NCBI RefSeq assembly: GCF_028736115.1
Contig: NZ_CP117877.1
Coordinates: 1,984,001 to 2,048,000 of the forward strand
DNA length: 64,000 bases
Reading direction: 5' to 3'
DNA from: Mucilaginibacter sp. KACC 22063
Lineage (GTDB): Bacteria > Bacteroidota > Bacteroidia > Sphingobacteriales > Sphingobacteriaceae
The notes beneath the pieces were generated by a model that saw only the letters and a list, made by a program, of their open reading frames with translations, searched no databases and had not been told where the DNA came from. The translations under genes were made by a program, and so were the position numbers. Below are positions 20,818 to 29,822 of the stretch, in pieces; within the stretch, counting starts at the first letter, position 1, and each line of letters starts with the position of its first letter.

Positions 20818-22584
20818 ATGGAAAGCTTAACCCAAACAACCGTTGCAGGTTACCTGTTATTGCGGTTAAAAGAACTTGGCCTTACACATTTATTCGGCAT
20901 TGCCGGTAACTATTCGGCCCCATTTCTAAACACGATTGATGAAGATCAAAGTCAGGATAAGATTAAGATTATTGGCGACACCAATGAAATTAATGCGGGC
21001 CATTGCGCCGATGCGTATGCGAGGCTCAAAGGTTTTGCCGCCGTTGCAGTAACTTATGGTGTAGGTGCTTTTACTTTGCTCAACGCTACAGCAGGCTCCT
21101 ATGTGGAGCACTGCCCGGTCCTGGTGATTAATGGTTCGCCCACTAATGCAGACCAGATGAAAAGTATCGGCGAAGGTCTGCTGGCTTCCCATATGACGGG
21201 AGATATGTATAGTAATATTAATGTCTACCGCCATGTAACGGTTGCCGCTGAACTAGTGATGAGCAGTATAGACGCGCCCTATAAGATTGATGCTGTACTA
21301 ACCGCTTGCCTTATCTATGGTCGTCCGGTATATCTTGAAGTTTTTGAGGATGTATGGCGTATGCCCTGCGAGGCACCTAAACATAGCCTGGTTATAAAAG
21401 GTTATAAAAGTTGTGTGCAGAACGCAGTAGAAGCGGCCAAGAAAACTGTAGAGCTGATCAAAGAATTTGGGGCGCCGATTTTTTGGGCTGGTGAGGAAAT
21501 ACAACGCAAAGGCCTACAGGACGATTTTTTAAAATTGGTAAAAGAAACAAAGATTGAGTTTACCACCTCCATCATGGGTAAATCAATCGTATCAGAAAGC
21601 AATCCGTATTTCCGTGGGGTTTTTAATGGTAATGCCTCACCCAAAGATGTGCAGGAACGGTTCAAAAAGGCTGGTGTTAAAATAGGGCTCGGAGCCTGGA
21701 CAACAGGTAAAAATCTGGGAGGGTTTAATATTTGGGGTGAGCATACGGTATTAGCCAATCATTCGTCCGTAAGAATAGGCGCGCAATTTGAGCCTAACGT
21801 TGCACTTGGTGATTTCATGATTGAGCTCAACCGTCAACTCAAGGGAATAGAATACGAGCCTCATCACATGTACGAAAAAAAAGTGACCAACACGACTTTT
21901 GTTGTTGAACCTTCGAAAGCAGAACGGGAATTGCCGCTTACTTTCGACAGCTTTTTTGGCCGGATGAATAAGTATATCACCGAAGACCATTTAGTGGTTT
22001 CTGATGCTGGTTTTGCTTTATTGGGCGCACAGGGCTTGCATATTAAAGAGCCTAATGGCTTTGTAGCTCAGGCGTCCTGGCTTTCTATAGGCTATTCTGT
22101 GCCGGCTGCAGTCGGCGTAAAATGTGCCGTGCCCGAAAAACAGGTAGTTGTTTTTGTAGGTGACGGCGCTTTTCAGGAAACTTGCCAGGCAATAAGCAAT
22201 CAGGCGAGGTTGGGCCACAATACGATTGTATTTGTACTCGATAATACGATTTATGGTATTGAGCAAATGCTGACAAACCCTAATCCGTTTAGAGGCTCTA
22301 AAAAAATCCATTATGAAGTGGAAAACATGAACGAGGTGTATCCATACAATAAAATGCACCAATGGAAGTACGCAAAACTGGCTGATGTTTTTGGCGGTAA
22401 AGGGTTCGAAGTATCAACAATGCCTGAACTGGAGGCGGTTATCAAACAGCTTGATACCAAAAACACAAATTTTATTGTTCATGTGCATTTACCTGAAGTT
22501 GGTATTCCGGAAGCAATTGCCTATAAAAATGACCGGCCTGGCGAAGATGAGATATTGAACAAAGGTTGGTCCCTGTGCGGATAA
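20818..22584 (+). CDS. thiamine diphosphate-dependent 2-keto acid decarboxylase (pyruvate/indolepyruvate/phenylpyruvate decarboxylase family)
   Basis: A 588-residue ThDP enzyme with the three-domain layout of pyruvate decarboxylases. The N-terminal domain begins with YLLLRLKELGLTHLFGIAGN; the ThDP-activating Glu lies in DTNEINAGHCADAYAR (about residue 58); the ThDP/Mg motif is VGDGAFQETCQAI ... LDNTIYG in the C-terminal domain. In classical members a His-His pair follows the PYR domain helix; here the matching place reads ASHMTGDMY, so only the second His is kept. The likely product is an aldehyde from the keto acid made by the preceding oxidase. Cotranscribed with it (5-base gap). Confidence 0.88.
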   Translation: MESLTQTTVAGYLLLRLKELGLTHLFGIAGNYSAPFLNTIDEDQSQDKIKIIGDTNEINAGHCADAYARLKGFAAVAVTYGVGAFTLLNATAGSYVEHCPVLVINGSPTNADQMKSIGEGLLASHMTGDMYSNINVYRHVTVAAELVMSSIDAPYKIDAVLTACLIYGRPVYLEVFEDVWRMPCEAPKHSLVIKGYKSCVQNAVEAAKKTVELIKEFGAPIFWAGEEIQRKGLQDDFLKLVKETKIEFTTSIMGKSIVSESNPYFRGVFNGNASPKDVQERFKKAGVKIGLGAWTTGKNLGGFNIWGEHTVLANHSSVRIGAQFEPNVALGDFMIELNRQLKGIEYEPHHMYEKKVTNTTFVVEPSKAERELPLTFDSFFGRMNKYITEDHLVVSDAGFALLGAQGLHIKEPNGFVAQASWLSIGYSVPAAVGVKCAVPEKQVVVFVGDGAFQETCQAISNQARLGHNTIVFVLDNTIYGIEQMLTNPNPFRGSKKIHYEVENMNEVYPYNKMHQWKYAKLADVFGGKGFEVSTMPELEAVIKQLDTKNTNFIVHVHLPEVGIPEAIAYKNDRPGEDEILNKGWSLCG

Positions 22585-22706
22585 TATTTACGGCTGCACG
22601 GCATTGGCCGTGGTAGCTGTAATTGAAACGACAGGGTTGAAGTATAGCCACGAATACTTTATCCTTTTTTTAAAACCGAATTTAGTTAACCTAAGCAAGC
22701 TAAACC

Positions 22707-24533
22707 ATGTCAACAATTTTAGACTTCCTTTCCAAACCCGAATTAATGTATGAAAAAAGCGTACGCGGAGCAGATGAGTTTGTGTCTTATTTAAAAAGTG
22801 CAGTCAGTAAACTGTCTGAATTTGCCGATCGTCTGGATATTGTCAATACACTAAGTGTCGAAATCCCGTTGCTGCTGAGTATAGATCACAAGGAGATCAT
22901 CTACAACGGCAAATCTTACTACTATGATGAGCAACGAAAAATCCATAACAGGTATTACGATTTTATGCCGAAATATATCGCCATGTGTTTTACAACGGAA
23001 CATGTACAATCTATTGTAAAACTAATACCTTTTTTTGACGGGCCTATACGCGTTTGTTCCGGCAAACATGACCATGAGGGGGAATGTATGGGTACAGATG
23101 CCCTAGTGATCGACCTGTCTGGTATGAACACGGTGCAAGTGTACGATTTCCAAACCGAGGAAACGGGGGAGCACATCCGCTATGCAGCCATTGATCCGGG
23201 CATCCAATTTATGGACCTGATCAAACAACTGAATACAAATGGCGTGGGCATACCACATGGCACCTGCCACTCAGTCAGAGTGGCTGGTTACACATTTGGT
23301 GGCGGCTGGGGGCCATGGACGCGCGCTAAAGGTATGGGGTGTGAAAGCTTGGCTGGTGTAACCATCGTTTTGGGGGATGGAACTGTAAAAGAGTTGTGGG
23401 ATGAAAAATTATTGCCAAACATTACCAAAGAAAAAAAAGCAACACCAATGAGGCCCGAAGACCGGGAGTTGTTGTGGGCATTAAGGGGCGGAGGCGGCAT
23501 GAGCTACGGTATTGTTACCCGCTTAATCTATAAAACATTTAAGCTCCCGCCATACACCACCAAATTTACGGTGGCTTGGAAACGCGGAGGGCCGGTAATG
23601 AAAATATTGAAAAAATGGGAAAAGATTATTACCGGAGACCATCCGGACTTATTAGGTACCAATATGAAAATAATGGCAAGCTGGGAGATAACAGAAAAAG
23701 CAGATGACGCACGACATGAATGTTATTTTTATGGTTATTACCAGAGTAGTAATTCAAGCCCCAAAGATGCCATTACAAAAGTCATAAAAAACTGGTTTAA
23801 ATTTGGTTATGGCGATTATCAAATTAGCTTCTCGGATGGATTGTTGGGGAACCCTGCTGATGCCACCTTGGACAACAATGCGGCTTATGAAAGTTTCTGG
23901 GGAGGTCTTTCTGCATGGGACAGGGTGGTGGACTGGGACCGGGAAAGTCATCTGCAACTTAAATATCAGGGATTGAATAGTTTTGAATTCATTCCGGCCG
24001 ACCAGGATGAAGCGGCGCCAAGAAAAATCACTTCAAGACTAGTTAAGCCGGGCAACAAAGGTGGTGGACTTGGAAAGATCGGAAGGGCAAGGCTCATTAA
24101 AAGTCTCCAGTCCGAATTACTTAGTCAGAAAGGTTTTGATGCAGGGTTAAAATGCTACATAACGATAGGCGCAATTGCGGGGCCTTTTTATAAAGCATAC
24201 AATAGCAAAGCGGTTGCCAGTAAAAGGGATAAATTCGAAGGTAGCGCATTCCCGTATAAGAATTGCCCCTACACCATACAATATCAGGTTTGGTGGAACC
24301 AGGAAAAAATAAATAAGAACGTTGAACTGTATGTCAACGAGGCATTAGATTGGTTACAGGAATGCAGGAACTTTGATTTCCCGGAGACGAAAGGGGCATT
24401 TATCAGTTTTAAAGATGCGTGTATACCAACTCATGTATACTTTCAAGATAATTATGCTGATCTAAAGCGCATTAAAAACCAATATGCCAGGGATGCATTC
24501 AACAGGCTTCATACCCGGAAAACTATTATTTAG
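22707..24533 (+). CDS. FAD-binding PCMH/berberine-bridge-like oxidoreductase
   Basis: A 608-residue flavoprotein. The FAD_binding_4 (PCMH) domain includes PIRVCSGKHDHEGECMG, where a His corresponds to the 8-alpha-linked His of BBE-like oxidases, and GTCHSVRVAGYTFGGGWG, where the Cys corresponds to the 6-S-cysteinyl residue, so bicovalent flavin is likely. A BBE-type C-terminal segment (NNYADLKRIKNQYARDAFNR in slightly altered form) closes the protein. No signal peptide. It lies 122 bases after the decarboxylase in the same orientation. The substrate is unknown; oxidation of the amine/aldehyde-derived product of the upstream genes is a reasonable guess only. Confidence 0.82.
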   Translation: MSTILDFLSKPELMYEKSVRGADEFVSYLKSAVSKLSEFADRLDIVNTLSVEIPLLLSIDHKEIIYNGKSYYYDEQRKIHNRYYDFMPKYIAMCFTTEHVQSIVKLIPFFDGPIRVCSGKHDHEGECMGTDALVIDLSGMNTVQVYDFQTEETGEHIRYAAIDPGIQFMDLIKQLNTNGVGIPHGTCHSVRVAGYTFGGGWGPWTRAKGMGCESLAGVTIVLGDGTVKELWDEKLLPNITKEKKATPMRPEDRELLWALRGGGGMSYGIVTRLIYKTFKLPPYTTKFTVAWKRGGPVMKILKKWEKIITGDHPDLLGTNMKIMASWEITEKADDARHECYFYGYYQSSNSSPKDAITKVIKNWFKFGYGDYQISFSDGLLGNPADATLDNNAAYESFWGGLSAWDRVVDWDRESHLQLKYQGLNSFEFIPADQDEAAPRKITSRLVKPGNKGGGLGKIGRARLIKSLQSELLSQKGFDAGLKCYITIGAIAGPFYKAYNSKAVASKRDKFEGSAFPYKNCPYTIQYQVWWNQEKINKNVELYVNEALDWLQECRNFDFPETKGAFISFKDACIPTHVYFQDNYADLKRIKNQYARDAFNRLHTRKTII

Positions 24534-24680
24534 CCGGAAGCAATCGTCTCGTTGCTTATGCCAAACATCTCGAAGCGGTTGTGTAAAAATCATTTGGTAT
24601 AAGTTGTTTTTTTTCGTTGACATCGCCATTACATTTTAACTGTATTCGGCAAAGGCCAGCGTTTCCGATATGCGGTGTAA

Positions 24681-24782
24681 AATGAGTTTTTCGTAAAAGC
24701 AGCATTAACGCTAGCGGCTAACCTTTATGAGGTTAACGGCTTGAATGATCAGGAACTGGAAGATTTGTTCGGAAGTCAATGA
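24681..24782 (+). pseudogene. 33-residue C-terminal gene fragment
   Basis: Within the 456 bases between the flavoenzyme and HEPN genes one frame reads NEFFVKAALTLAANLYEVNG and on to LEDLFGSQ followed by a stop, with coding-like composition but no start. A second short coding-like stretch ending MKRLE lies at about 24,815-24,860. Both look like debris of older genes; the parents are not recognised. Confidence 0.3.
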
Positions 24783-24989
24783 ACACCCGCCTAAAGCGCG
24801 TAGGCGGCCCATGTTACACTGCTTTGCAGACGTCGATAAAGAGATGAAAAGGCTGGAATGAACCAATAAATACTATGGGAGGCTTATATTAAAGGGTTTC
24901 TGATAGCTATCTGTACACCGTTCACTTATTATAATCAATGTAAGGCCAGGGCTAACCCAATCACTTGCAGACCATATCAGACAAGCCTT

Positions 24990-26069
24990 TTACCATATCC
25001 GCATCAGCAATGAAATCGTCTTTGTACCTGGCAGAGGTGTAAGAACTTTGCAGCAATTCAAAAGCCCGGCATCCTTGCCTGAGCCGATCTCAAAAATATC
25101 CGTCAGATCATCCGTGAACATCAAAGTGATCCGTAACATCCGCTCTAAATTATGAATCGACAGCCGGTAACCTAAATTGATCCGTATGATGGCACTTAAA
25201 GCGCTCTCTACGGCCTGATGCATGAGAAACAGTGAAAGGCCATAGTTACCTTCATCATAGCAATGCAAAGCCGTATCTAAAAAGTCTTTCCCCTGTTTGC
25301 CCCAACGCTTCCAGATCGCTTCGTTTTGAATTTTAACAACGCCCCGGTCAATAGATGGCAATTCCGGCATTATAAGGTTGGCTGATCGATAAGCGATCTC
25401 GCATTTCATCAGCGCATTGCAGAAGAAGCGGCCGCCTTCATTGATACCTCTAATAAAAGCGTCAGATTTATGCGCTATTACGCAAACATCGATCAGGGGT
25501 CTACAAAACGCTTCAATGGTATGTATGATATCGTGTTCAAATGCTTTGTCCTTCTCATCGATGATTATCAACAGATAATACGCCTCCGGTTTGGGATGTG
25601 TACCCAAATGAATGATCATTTGTACAGAAGGAATACGGCTTAGTATGATCTTGACCAACTCATCTATTCCCATTTTTTCTGTAACAGTAAGAGTACCATT
25701 GAAAGCACAATGCAATGGTACCAACGACAGGTCAGACGACAATGGACCAGACTCCAAATCAGGAACTTCTGCCACAAACGTTTTTAGGATCGGTGGCTCT
25801 ACCTCCCGTTGCCTAATCACCCATGCCGCTTCATAAAGCTTTTGCAGGTTTTCATAAACGTAAATGATATCCGATGCATCCAACGTCTCATCTGCGGCAC
25901 TGGTAGATAATGCGGTTTCCAGCCACTCGCTAAGCAATTCACCATACTGTCCGACTGTATATGCTTTAAAAAAATGATCAATTGCGAGGTAAGGGTTAAT
26001 TAATTTTTCTTCTGAAAGGTGTGCAGGGTAGTCTATCCACTGTAACTGCTCTAAAGTTGACGGTAACAT
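24990..26069 (-). CDS. HEPN-domain protein with nucleotidyltransferase-like region (3' frameshift)
   Basis: 359 residues as read. The middle (about 130-230; YYLLIIIDEKD and FIRGINEGGRFFCNALM) resembles the nucleotidyltransferase-like part of Bacteroidota NT-HEPN proteins. The C-terminal HEPN region contains LFLMHQAVESALSAIIRI and YRLSIHNLERML with the conserved Arg and His. HEPN proteins are often RNases or their relatives in toxin-antitoxin and defence systems. The last ~22 residues are out of register: in another frame the DNA continues as AFELLQSSYTSARYKDDF to a stop at 24961, the family's usual tail. A one-base indel near 25,060-25,072 is therefore likely, so the protein is either a decayed gene or affected by a sequence error. 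Confidence 0.75.
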   Translation of the reverse strand: MLPSTLEQLQWIDYPAHLSEEKLINPYLAIDHFFKAYTVGQYGELLSEWLETALSTSAADETLDASDIIYVYENLQKLYEAAWVIRQREVEPPILKTFVAEVPDLESGPLSSDLSLVPLHCAFNGTLTVTEKMGIDELVKIILSRIPSVQMIIHLGTHPKPEAYYLLIIIDEKDKAFEHDIIHTIEAFCRPLIDVCVIAHKSDAFIRGINEGGRFFCNALMKCEIAYRSANLIMPELPSIDRGVVKIQNEAIWKRWGKQGKDFLDTALHCYDEGNYGLSLFLMHQAVESALSAIIRINLGYRLSIHNLERMLRITLMFTDDLTDIFEIGSGKDAGLLNCCKVLTPLPGTKTISLLMRIW

Positions 26070-26082
26070 TCGCTGGGTCCAA

Positions 26083-27624
26083 TTGCTTGGCCGCGTTTAT
26101 TACAATGATAAAGGAGATCCTGAGCGTATATCAGGCACTGCTATTGACGTGACCACTCAGATCGTTGCCAGGCAAAAGCTGCATGAAGAACAACAACATG
26201 CGCAACTATTACTTAATTCGATACCCGCTATTGCCTGGACAAATGAACCAAATGGTGAGGTGAACTTTTATAATCAACGGTGGTATGACTATACAGGATT
26301 GACATTCGAAGAAACCAAAGCGTGGGGTTGGCGGGAGGTCATCCATCCAGATGATCTTCAATATAATCTTGAAACCTATGCGGAGATACTATCCGGAGAG
26401 ACAGGCGGTAGCTTTGAAGTTCGGGAAAAAAATGCAGACGGCCTTTACCGGTGGCATTTAGTAAATATTGAGCCTATCAAAGATGGGGCCGGGAAAATAG
26501 TCCAATGGATCGGCACAGCGACAGATATCCAGCGGCTTAAAGAGCTGGAAAAGCAGAAAGATGAATTCATCTCGATAGCCAGTCATGAATTGAAAACACC
26601 ACTTACCAGTGTAAAGGCTTTTAATCAGATGATGCTAAGAACGGACGATCAAAAAACACTTATCGGACTTGCTTCACGGTCAAATGACCATATTCGTCGT
26701 TTGGAAAAACTGATCAAAGACCTGCTTGATGTATCGCGTATCACATCAGGCAAACTTAACTACGATATGCAAGACGTCGATATTGAAAAGATCTTGACGG
26801 AAAGCATTGAGAGCATCCAGATAACGACTCAAAAGCACCGGATCATACTCAATAGTTGCGATAAGATCACATTTCAGGGTGATCCCAACCGGTTGGAGCA
26901 GGTCATGAACAATCTGCTTAATAATGCGATCAAATACTCGCCTCAAGGTGGCGACATCACTGTTGCCTGTTCCTTGGATGATTCTGGTATAGTTGTCTCA
27001 GTAACAGATGAAGGAATCGGCATTGAAAAACAGCATCTGCATAAATTGTTCGACAGATATTACCGTATTGATAATACAGCAATGCGTTTCAGCGGACTCG
27101 GACTGGGCCTGTATATTACTTCCGAGATCATCAAACGCCACAACGGAAGCATGTGGATCGAAAGTGAATATGGTAAAGGTTCTATATTTTCTTTCCGCCT
27201 TCCGATATTACAAACAGACAAAGTGGAAGTGGATGTGGACGATCACTTCCGAGACGCTTCGATAACCATCAGCTATGACGCCGTCAGGCATTGGGTGATC
27301 TGCGTTTGGCATGGTTACCAAAACATCGTCACTGTTAAGCGTTCCTGCCTGCGTCTCTTAGCTATGGCGACGAAATTCAAAGTAACCAAGATCCTTGCGG
27401 ATAACACTTTTGTAGAGGGCAGCTGGACAGATGCGACCGACTGGGTAGGGAAGGAGTTTTATCCTTTAATGGATACTGCCGGTATACGGCAATTAGCCTG
27501 GGTTCATTCCAAAAGCGCCTTCAGCCAGCTAGCTGCTGAACGGACAATAGATATGGTTGTGGGTGCGGTGGTAACTAAGTTTTTTGATTCAGTGCGATCA
27601 GCAGAGATCTGGTTGGAAAGATAA
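26083..27624 (+). CDS. PAS sensor histidine kinase, 5'-truncated, with C-terminal SpoIIAA/STAS-like domain
   Basis: The frame is open from 26032 and the text DGNIRWVQLLGRVYYND before the nominal TTG start is the end of a PAS/PAC domain, so the gene's front is missing; the upstream stop TAG is at 26029. Then follow a PAS domain (about residues 35-155), HisKA with the phospho-acceptor in SIASHELKTPLTS, and HATPase_c with N box NNLLNNAIKYSP, DEGIGIE and GLGLGLYI. Residues 380-513 (WTDATDWVGKEFYPLMD, GIRQLAWVHSKSAFSQLA, FFDSVRSAEIWLE) resemble stand-alone SpoIIAA/STAS-like proteins of Sphingobacteria. It faces away from the HEPN gene whose start overlaps the PAS remnant. Function of the truncated form is doubtful. 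Confidence 0.8.
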   Translation: MLGRVYYNDKGDPERISGTAIDVTTQIVARQKLHEEQQHAQLLLNSIPAIAWTNEPNGEVNFYNQRWYDYTGLTFEETKAWGWREVIHPDDLQYNLETYAEILSGETGGSFEVREKNADGLYRWHLVNIEPIKDGAGKIVQWIGTATDIQRLKELEKQKDEFISIASHELKTPLTSVKAFNQMMLRTDDQKTLIGLASRSNDHIRRLEKLIKDLLDVSRITSGKLNYDMQDVDIEKILTESIESIQITTQKHRIILNSCDKITFQGDPNRLEQVMNNLLNNAIKYSPQGGDITVACSLDDSGIVVSVTDEGIGIEKQHLHKLFDRYYRIDNTAMRFSGLGLGLYITSEIIKRHNGSMWIESEYGKGSIFSFRLPILQTDKVEVDVDDHFRDASITISYDAVRHWVICVWHGYQNIVTVKRSCLRLLAMATKFKVTKILADNTFVEGSWTDATDWVGKEFYPLMDTAGIRQLAWVHSKSAFSQLAAERTIDMVVGAVVTKFFDSVRSAEIWLER

Positions 27625-27702
27625 ATAATATACTTAACAATATTGGTTTTCGTTGGTAGCTGTTGTAGGCCTCGGTTATTATCTATCCCATTTTTCCGCA
27701 AG

Positions 27703-27860
27703 TTACCGTCTGCTCAGTTGAGCGATCTGTTCTGAGCTGATATTAAATGTCTGCTGCAACAATTGCGCAACCTTTCCATCTGGATCGATCGGATGAACCA
27801 TTTTGGGTTTAACCTTCCGATAGGTGATGGAGACCCTTCGACCAGTAAGATTCCAGAAAC
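27703..27860 (-). pseudogene. C-terminal gene fragment, parent unknown
   Basis: A minus-strand frame reads TGRRVSITYRKVKPKMVHP and ends FNISSEQIAQLSRR before a stop at 27703-27705. It has no start of its own and overlaps the end of the truncated carboxypeptidase-regulatory protein in another frame. It looks like the tail of a lost gene. Confidence 0.3.
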
Positions 27861-28111
27861 GCTGTGTTATAGCCGACAACTTCCGAATTTAAGGCTGATA
27901 AGGTAAAACATCCTTTATGGTCGAGCCCTGTGGATTTGACTATGAGCGAATCCTGTTGGCGCTTAAGGGTTACTGTAGCCACCTCAGCCATTTTACCCGT
28001 TTCGTCCTTCATCTGGCCGGTTATTTTACCGGAAGTAGATTGGGCATAGCTAAAAGACGGGGCAAAGTTTAGCCCGGCAGCTATTAAAATAGCCGTGATC
28101 AATATTTTCAT
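27809..28111 (-). pseudogene. truncated outer-membrane protein start (carboxypeptidase-regulatory domain)
   Basis: 100 residues: a signal peptide (MKILITAILIAAGLNFAPSFSYAQ) followed by GKITGQMKDETGKMAEVATV and DSLIVKSTGLDHKGCFTLS, the opening of the CarboxypepD_reg domain found at the N terminus of TonB-dependent receptors and barrel proteins. Those run to 700-950 residues; here the frame breaks after about 75 related residues into unrelated text. The start overlaps the stop of the aspartyl protease gene by 4 bases, so the full gene was once the last member of that operon. Confidence 0.7.
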
Positions 28112-29397
28112 AGGTTCTTTTTACTTCTTTTCGCTTTCTTATATTTAAGCCATTGGCGCCAGACAAATACGACCAGGCCGATTCCAATAATGATGGCGGT
28201 GATAACTAGCGCCGCCTGCAGCTTGAATTCCCGGTAGGTGGCGTAGTTTTCGTTTTGCAGGGAATTAGGTTTGAGGTAAATGATGCCTTGCTGGTTATCC
28301 AGGATTACGTTGAACTGGTTCAGCACCTCATTACCGATCAGGCTCTGTTTGCCGTTCGGATGCTGCGGGTCGTTGGCATTGGTGACAATCTCCCGGAACA
28401 CCCGGTTGCCGATCCTTACCTCTGGAATCACGACGATCTTCTTGTTGCCGAGGGTAAGGATGGACCGGTACTGATCCCATAAGCCATATTGGGCGGTAAA
28501 ATCTTCGCCGATCAGCATCGTGCCGTCCCGGCCGGTATCAAAAAGGAAATGGAAAGGATAATACCTGCTACCGATCTTGACGTTTATTTCAAAAAGGGGA
28601 CGCTGCTGATAATAGGTGACGTCATACGCGCTGTAACCGGCGGTGTTTTTAGACAGACTGTCTGAGAGGATGACGATCTTCTTTTCATAATCGATCTCCA
28701 CGATCTTATCGCGAAAAAGCGTATTGCCGATGATCATATCTTCACCCTCAGCCAGGTTACGTACCTGAACGATAGGAACTTTTTGCCATTTTAACCGGCC
28801 GAGCTCCAGCGTATTACTGCTGCCGCTTGGTTCGCTGTTAGTACCGCTGGTATTCTGTACCCTGATCTTATCGTCGAACCTGATGCCTGACCTGGCTGCG
28901 GCCTGACTGTTGATACAGGTCATACCGGCACCAAGGTCGAACATGATATTGAAGTCTTTGCGGCCGTTCAGTTTGCCCTTAAAATAGATACGGCTATTCT
29001 TCATGGTGAAGGGGATGGTATCTATAACTGTTTTTCCCTCATGAGGTAGCGCACCGTCATAATTGGCAGATATGCGGGTCAGGCAACTGTCTTTGCCGTT
29101 CAGCAGGACCACAAAATCATAGATCTTGCCAAAAGACGGGACAAAAGAGATCGAATCCCGGTCACTGATAAAGGTGACCTTCCGGTTCCCCCGCGGTACC
29201 TGCACGAAATACACATCCGGTTTGGTCTGCGGGTTCAGGTGCCAGCTGTTTTTACTCAGTTGACGGCCATCACGGATGCTGATATCGGCAACGCCGGAAC
29301 GGATAACCGGTAGTTTGTTTTGGGCATTTGCGGCGTTTAGTTGGAACATGGCGATGCCAAGCGTTAGCAATAACGCGAAGAATTGTCGTATTTTCAT
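28108..29397 (-). CDS. secreted membrane-anchored retropepsin-like aspartyl protease
   Basis: 429 residues with signal peptide (about 1-25), two retropepsin-like lobes and a C-terminal TM (ALVITAIIIGIGLVVFVW) followed by a Lys/Arg-rich tail. Each lobe carries an active-site-like triad: IMFDLGAGMTCIN in the first (Asp-Leu-Gly, a variant of DTG) and FLFDTGRDGTMLIGEDF in the second (Asp-Thr-Gly). This two-lobe arrangement is seen in Bacteroidota aspartyl protease family proteins. Catalysis in the first lobe is less sure because of the Leu. It lies 5 bases behind a small membrane protein gene in the sigma-factor operon, so its expression is probably tied to the ECF sigma factor. Confidence 0.83.
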   Translation of the reverse strand: MKIRQFFALLLTLGIAMFQLNAANAQNKLPVIRSGVADISIRDGRQLSKNSWHLNPQTKPDVYFVQVPRGNRKVTFISDRDSISFVPSFGKIYDFVVLLNGKDSCLTRISANYDGALPHEGKTVIDTIPFTMKNSRIYFKGKLNGRKDFNIMFDLGAGMTCINSQAAARSGIRFDDKIRVQNTSGTNSEPSGSSNTLELGRLKWQKVPIVQVRNLAEGEDMIIGNTLFRDKIVEIDYEKKIVILSDSLSKNTAGYSAYDVTYYQQRPLFEINVKIGSRYYPFHFLFDTGRDGTMLIGEDFTAQYGLWDQYRSILTLGNKKIVVIPEVRIGNRVFREIVTNANDPQHPNGKQSLIGNEVLNQFNVILDNQQGIIYLKPNSLQNENYATYREFKLQAALVITAIIIGIGLVVFVWRQWLKYKKAKRSKKNL

Positions 29398-29402
29398 TGG
29401 GG

Positions 29403-29822
29403 TTATTTTTTGGGTTTCTCTTTAGCCAGCGAAACGATGTGATCGCGGATCGCTTTGTAATCCAGCTTAAGCCGGACAAGTTGCGCCGCGTTGTTGGCGC
29501 GTTTGGAGGCGCTGATCTTCAGTTCCCTTCCGTTGGCGTGAACGCTGCAGTAACTACCATCGTTGAATCTGAGCTGGAGCTGATCCTGAATATCTCCGCT
29601 CCGGCTTGCTGACTGCGCAGCCCAGGTTTCCAGCTTTTGGGTGATGTTGACAGCATTGCGCAGGGGGTACTTCGCCTGCAGCGTAAGATCGGCATCACTT
29701 TCCGAGACGGTAACTGTCGTGCGGTAGGGGCCGTCATGCTCTTTATCCAGCAATAGTTTACCGGTAAGGCCCACAACTAAGCAAACAAGGCAAACAAACA
29801 GCCAAGTGGGGAATCTTTTCAT
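29403..29822 (-). CDS. small single-pass membrane protein, unknown
   Basis: 139 residues: one N-terminal TM (TWLFVCLVCLVVGLTGKLLL) and an extracytoplasmic part beginning EHDGPYRTTVTVSESDADLT, ending Lys-rich. No known motif. It overlaps the previous gene (start ATG shares 4 bases with that stop) and sits 5 bases before the aspartyl protease gene, so it belongs to the sigma-factor operon. A role in envelope sensing together with the anti-sigma factor is possible but not shown. Confidence 0.65.
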   Translation of the reverse strand: MKRFPTWLFVCLVCLVVGLTGKLLLDKEHDGPYRTTVTVSESDADLTLQAKYPLRNAVNITQKLETWAAQSASRSGDIQDQLQLRFNDGSYCSVHANGRELKISASKRANNAAQLVRLKLDYKAIRDHIVSLAKEKPKK

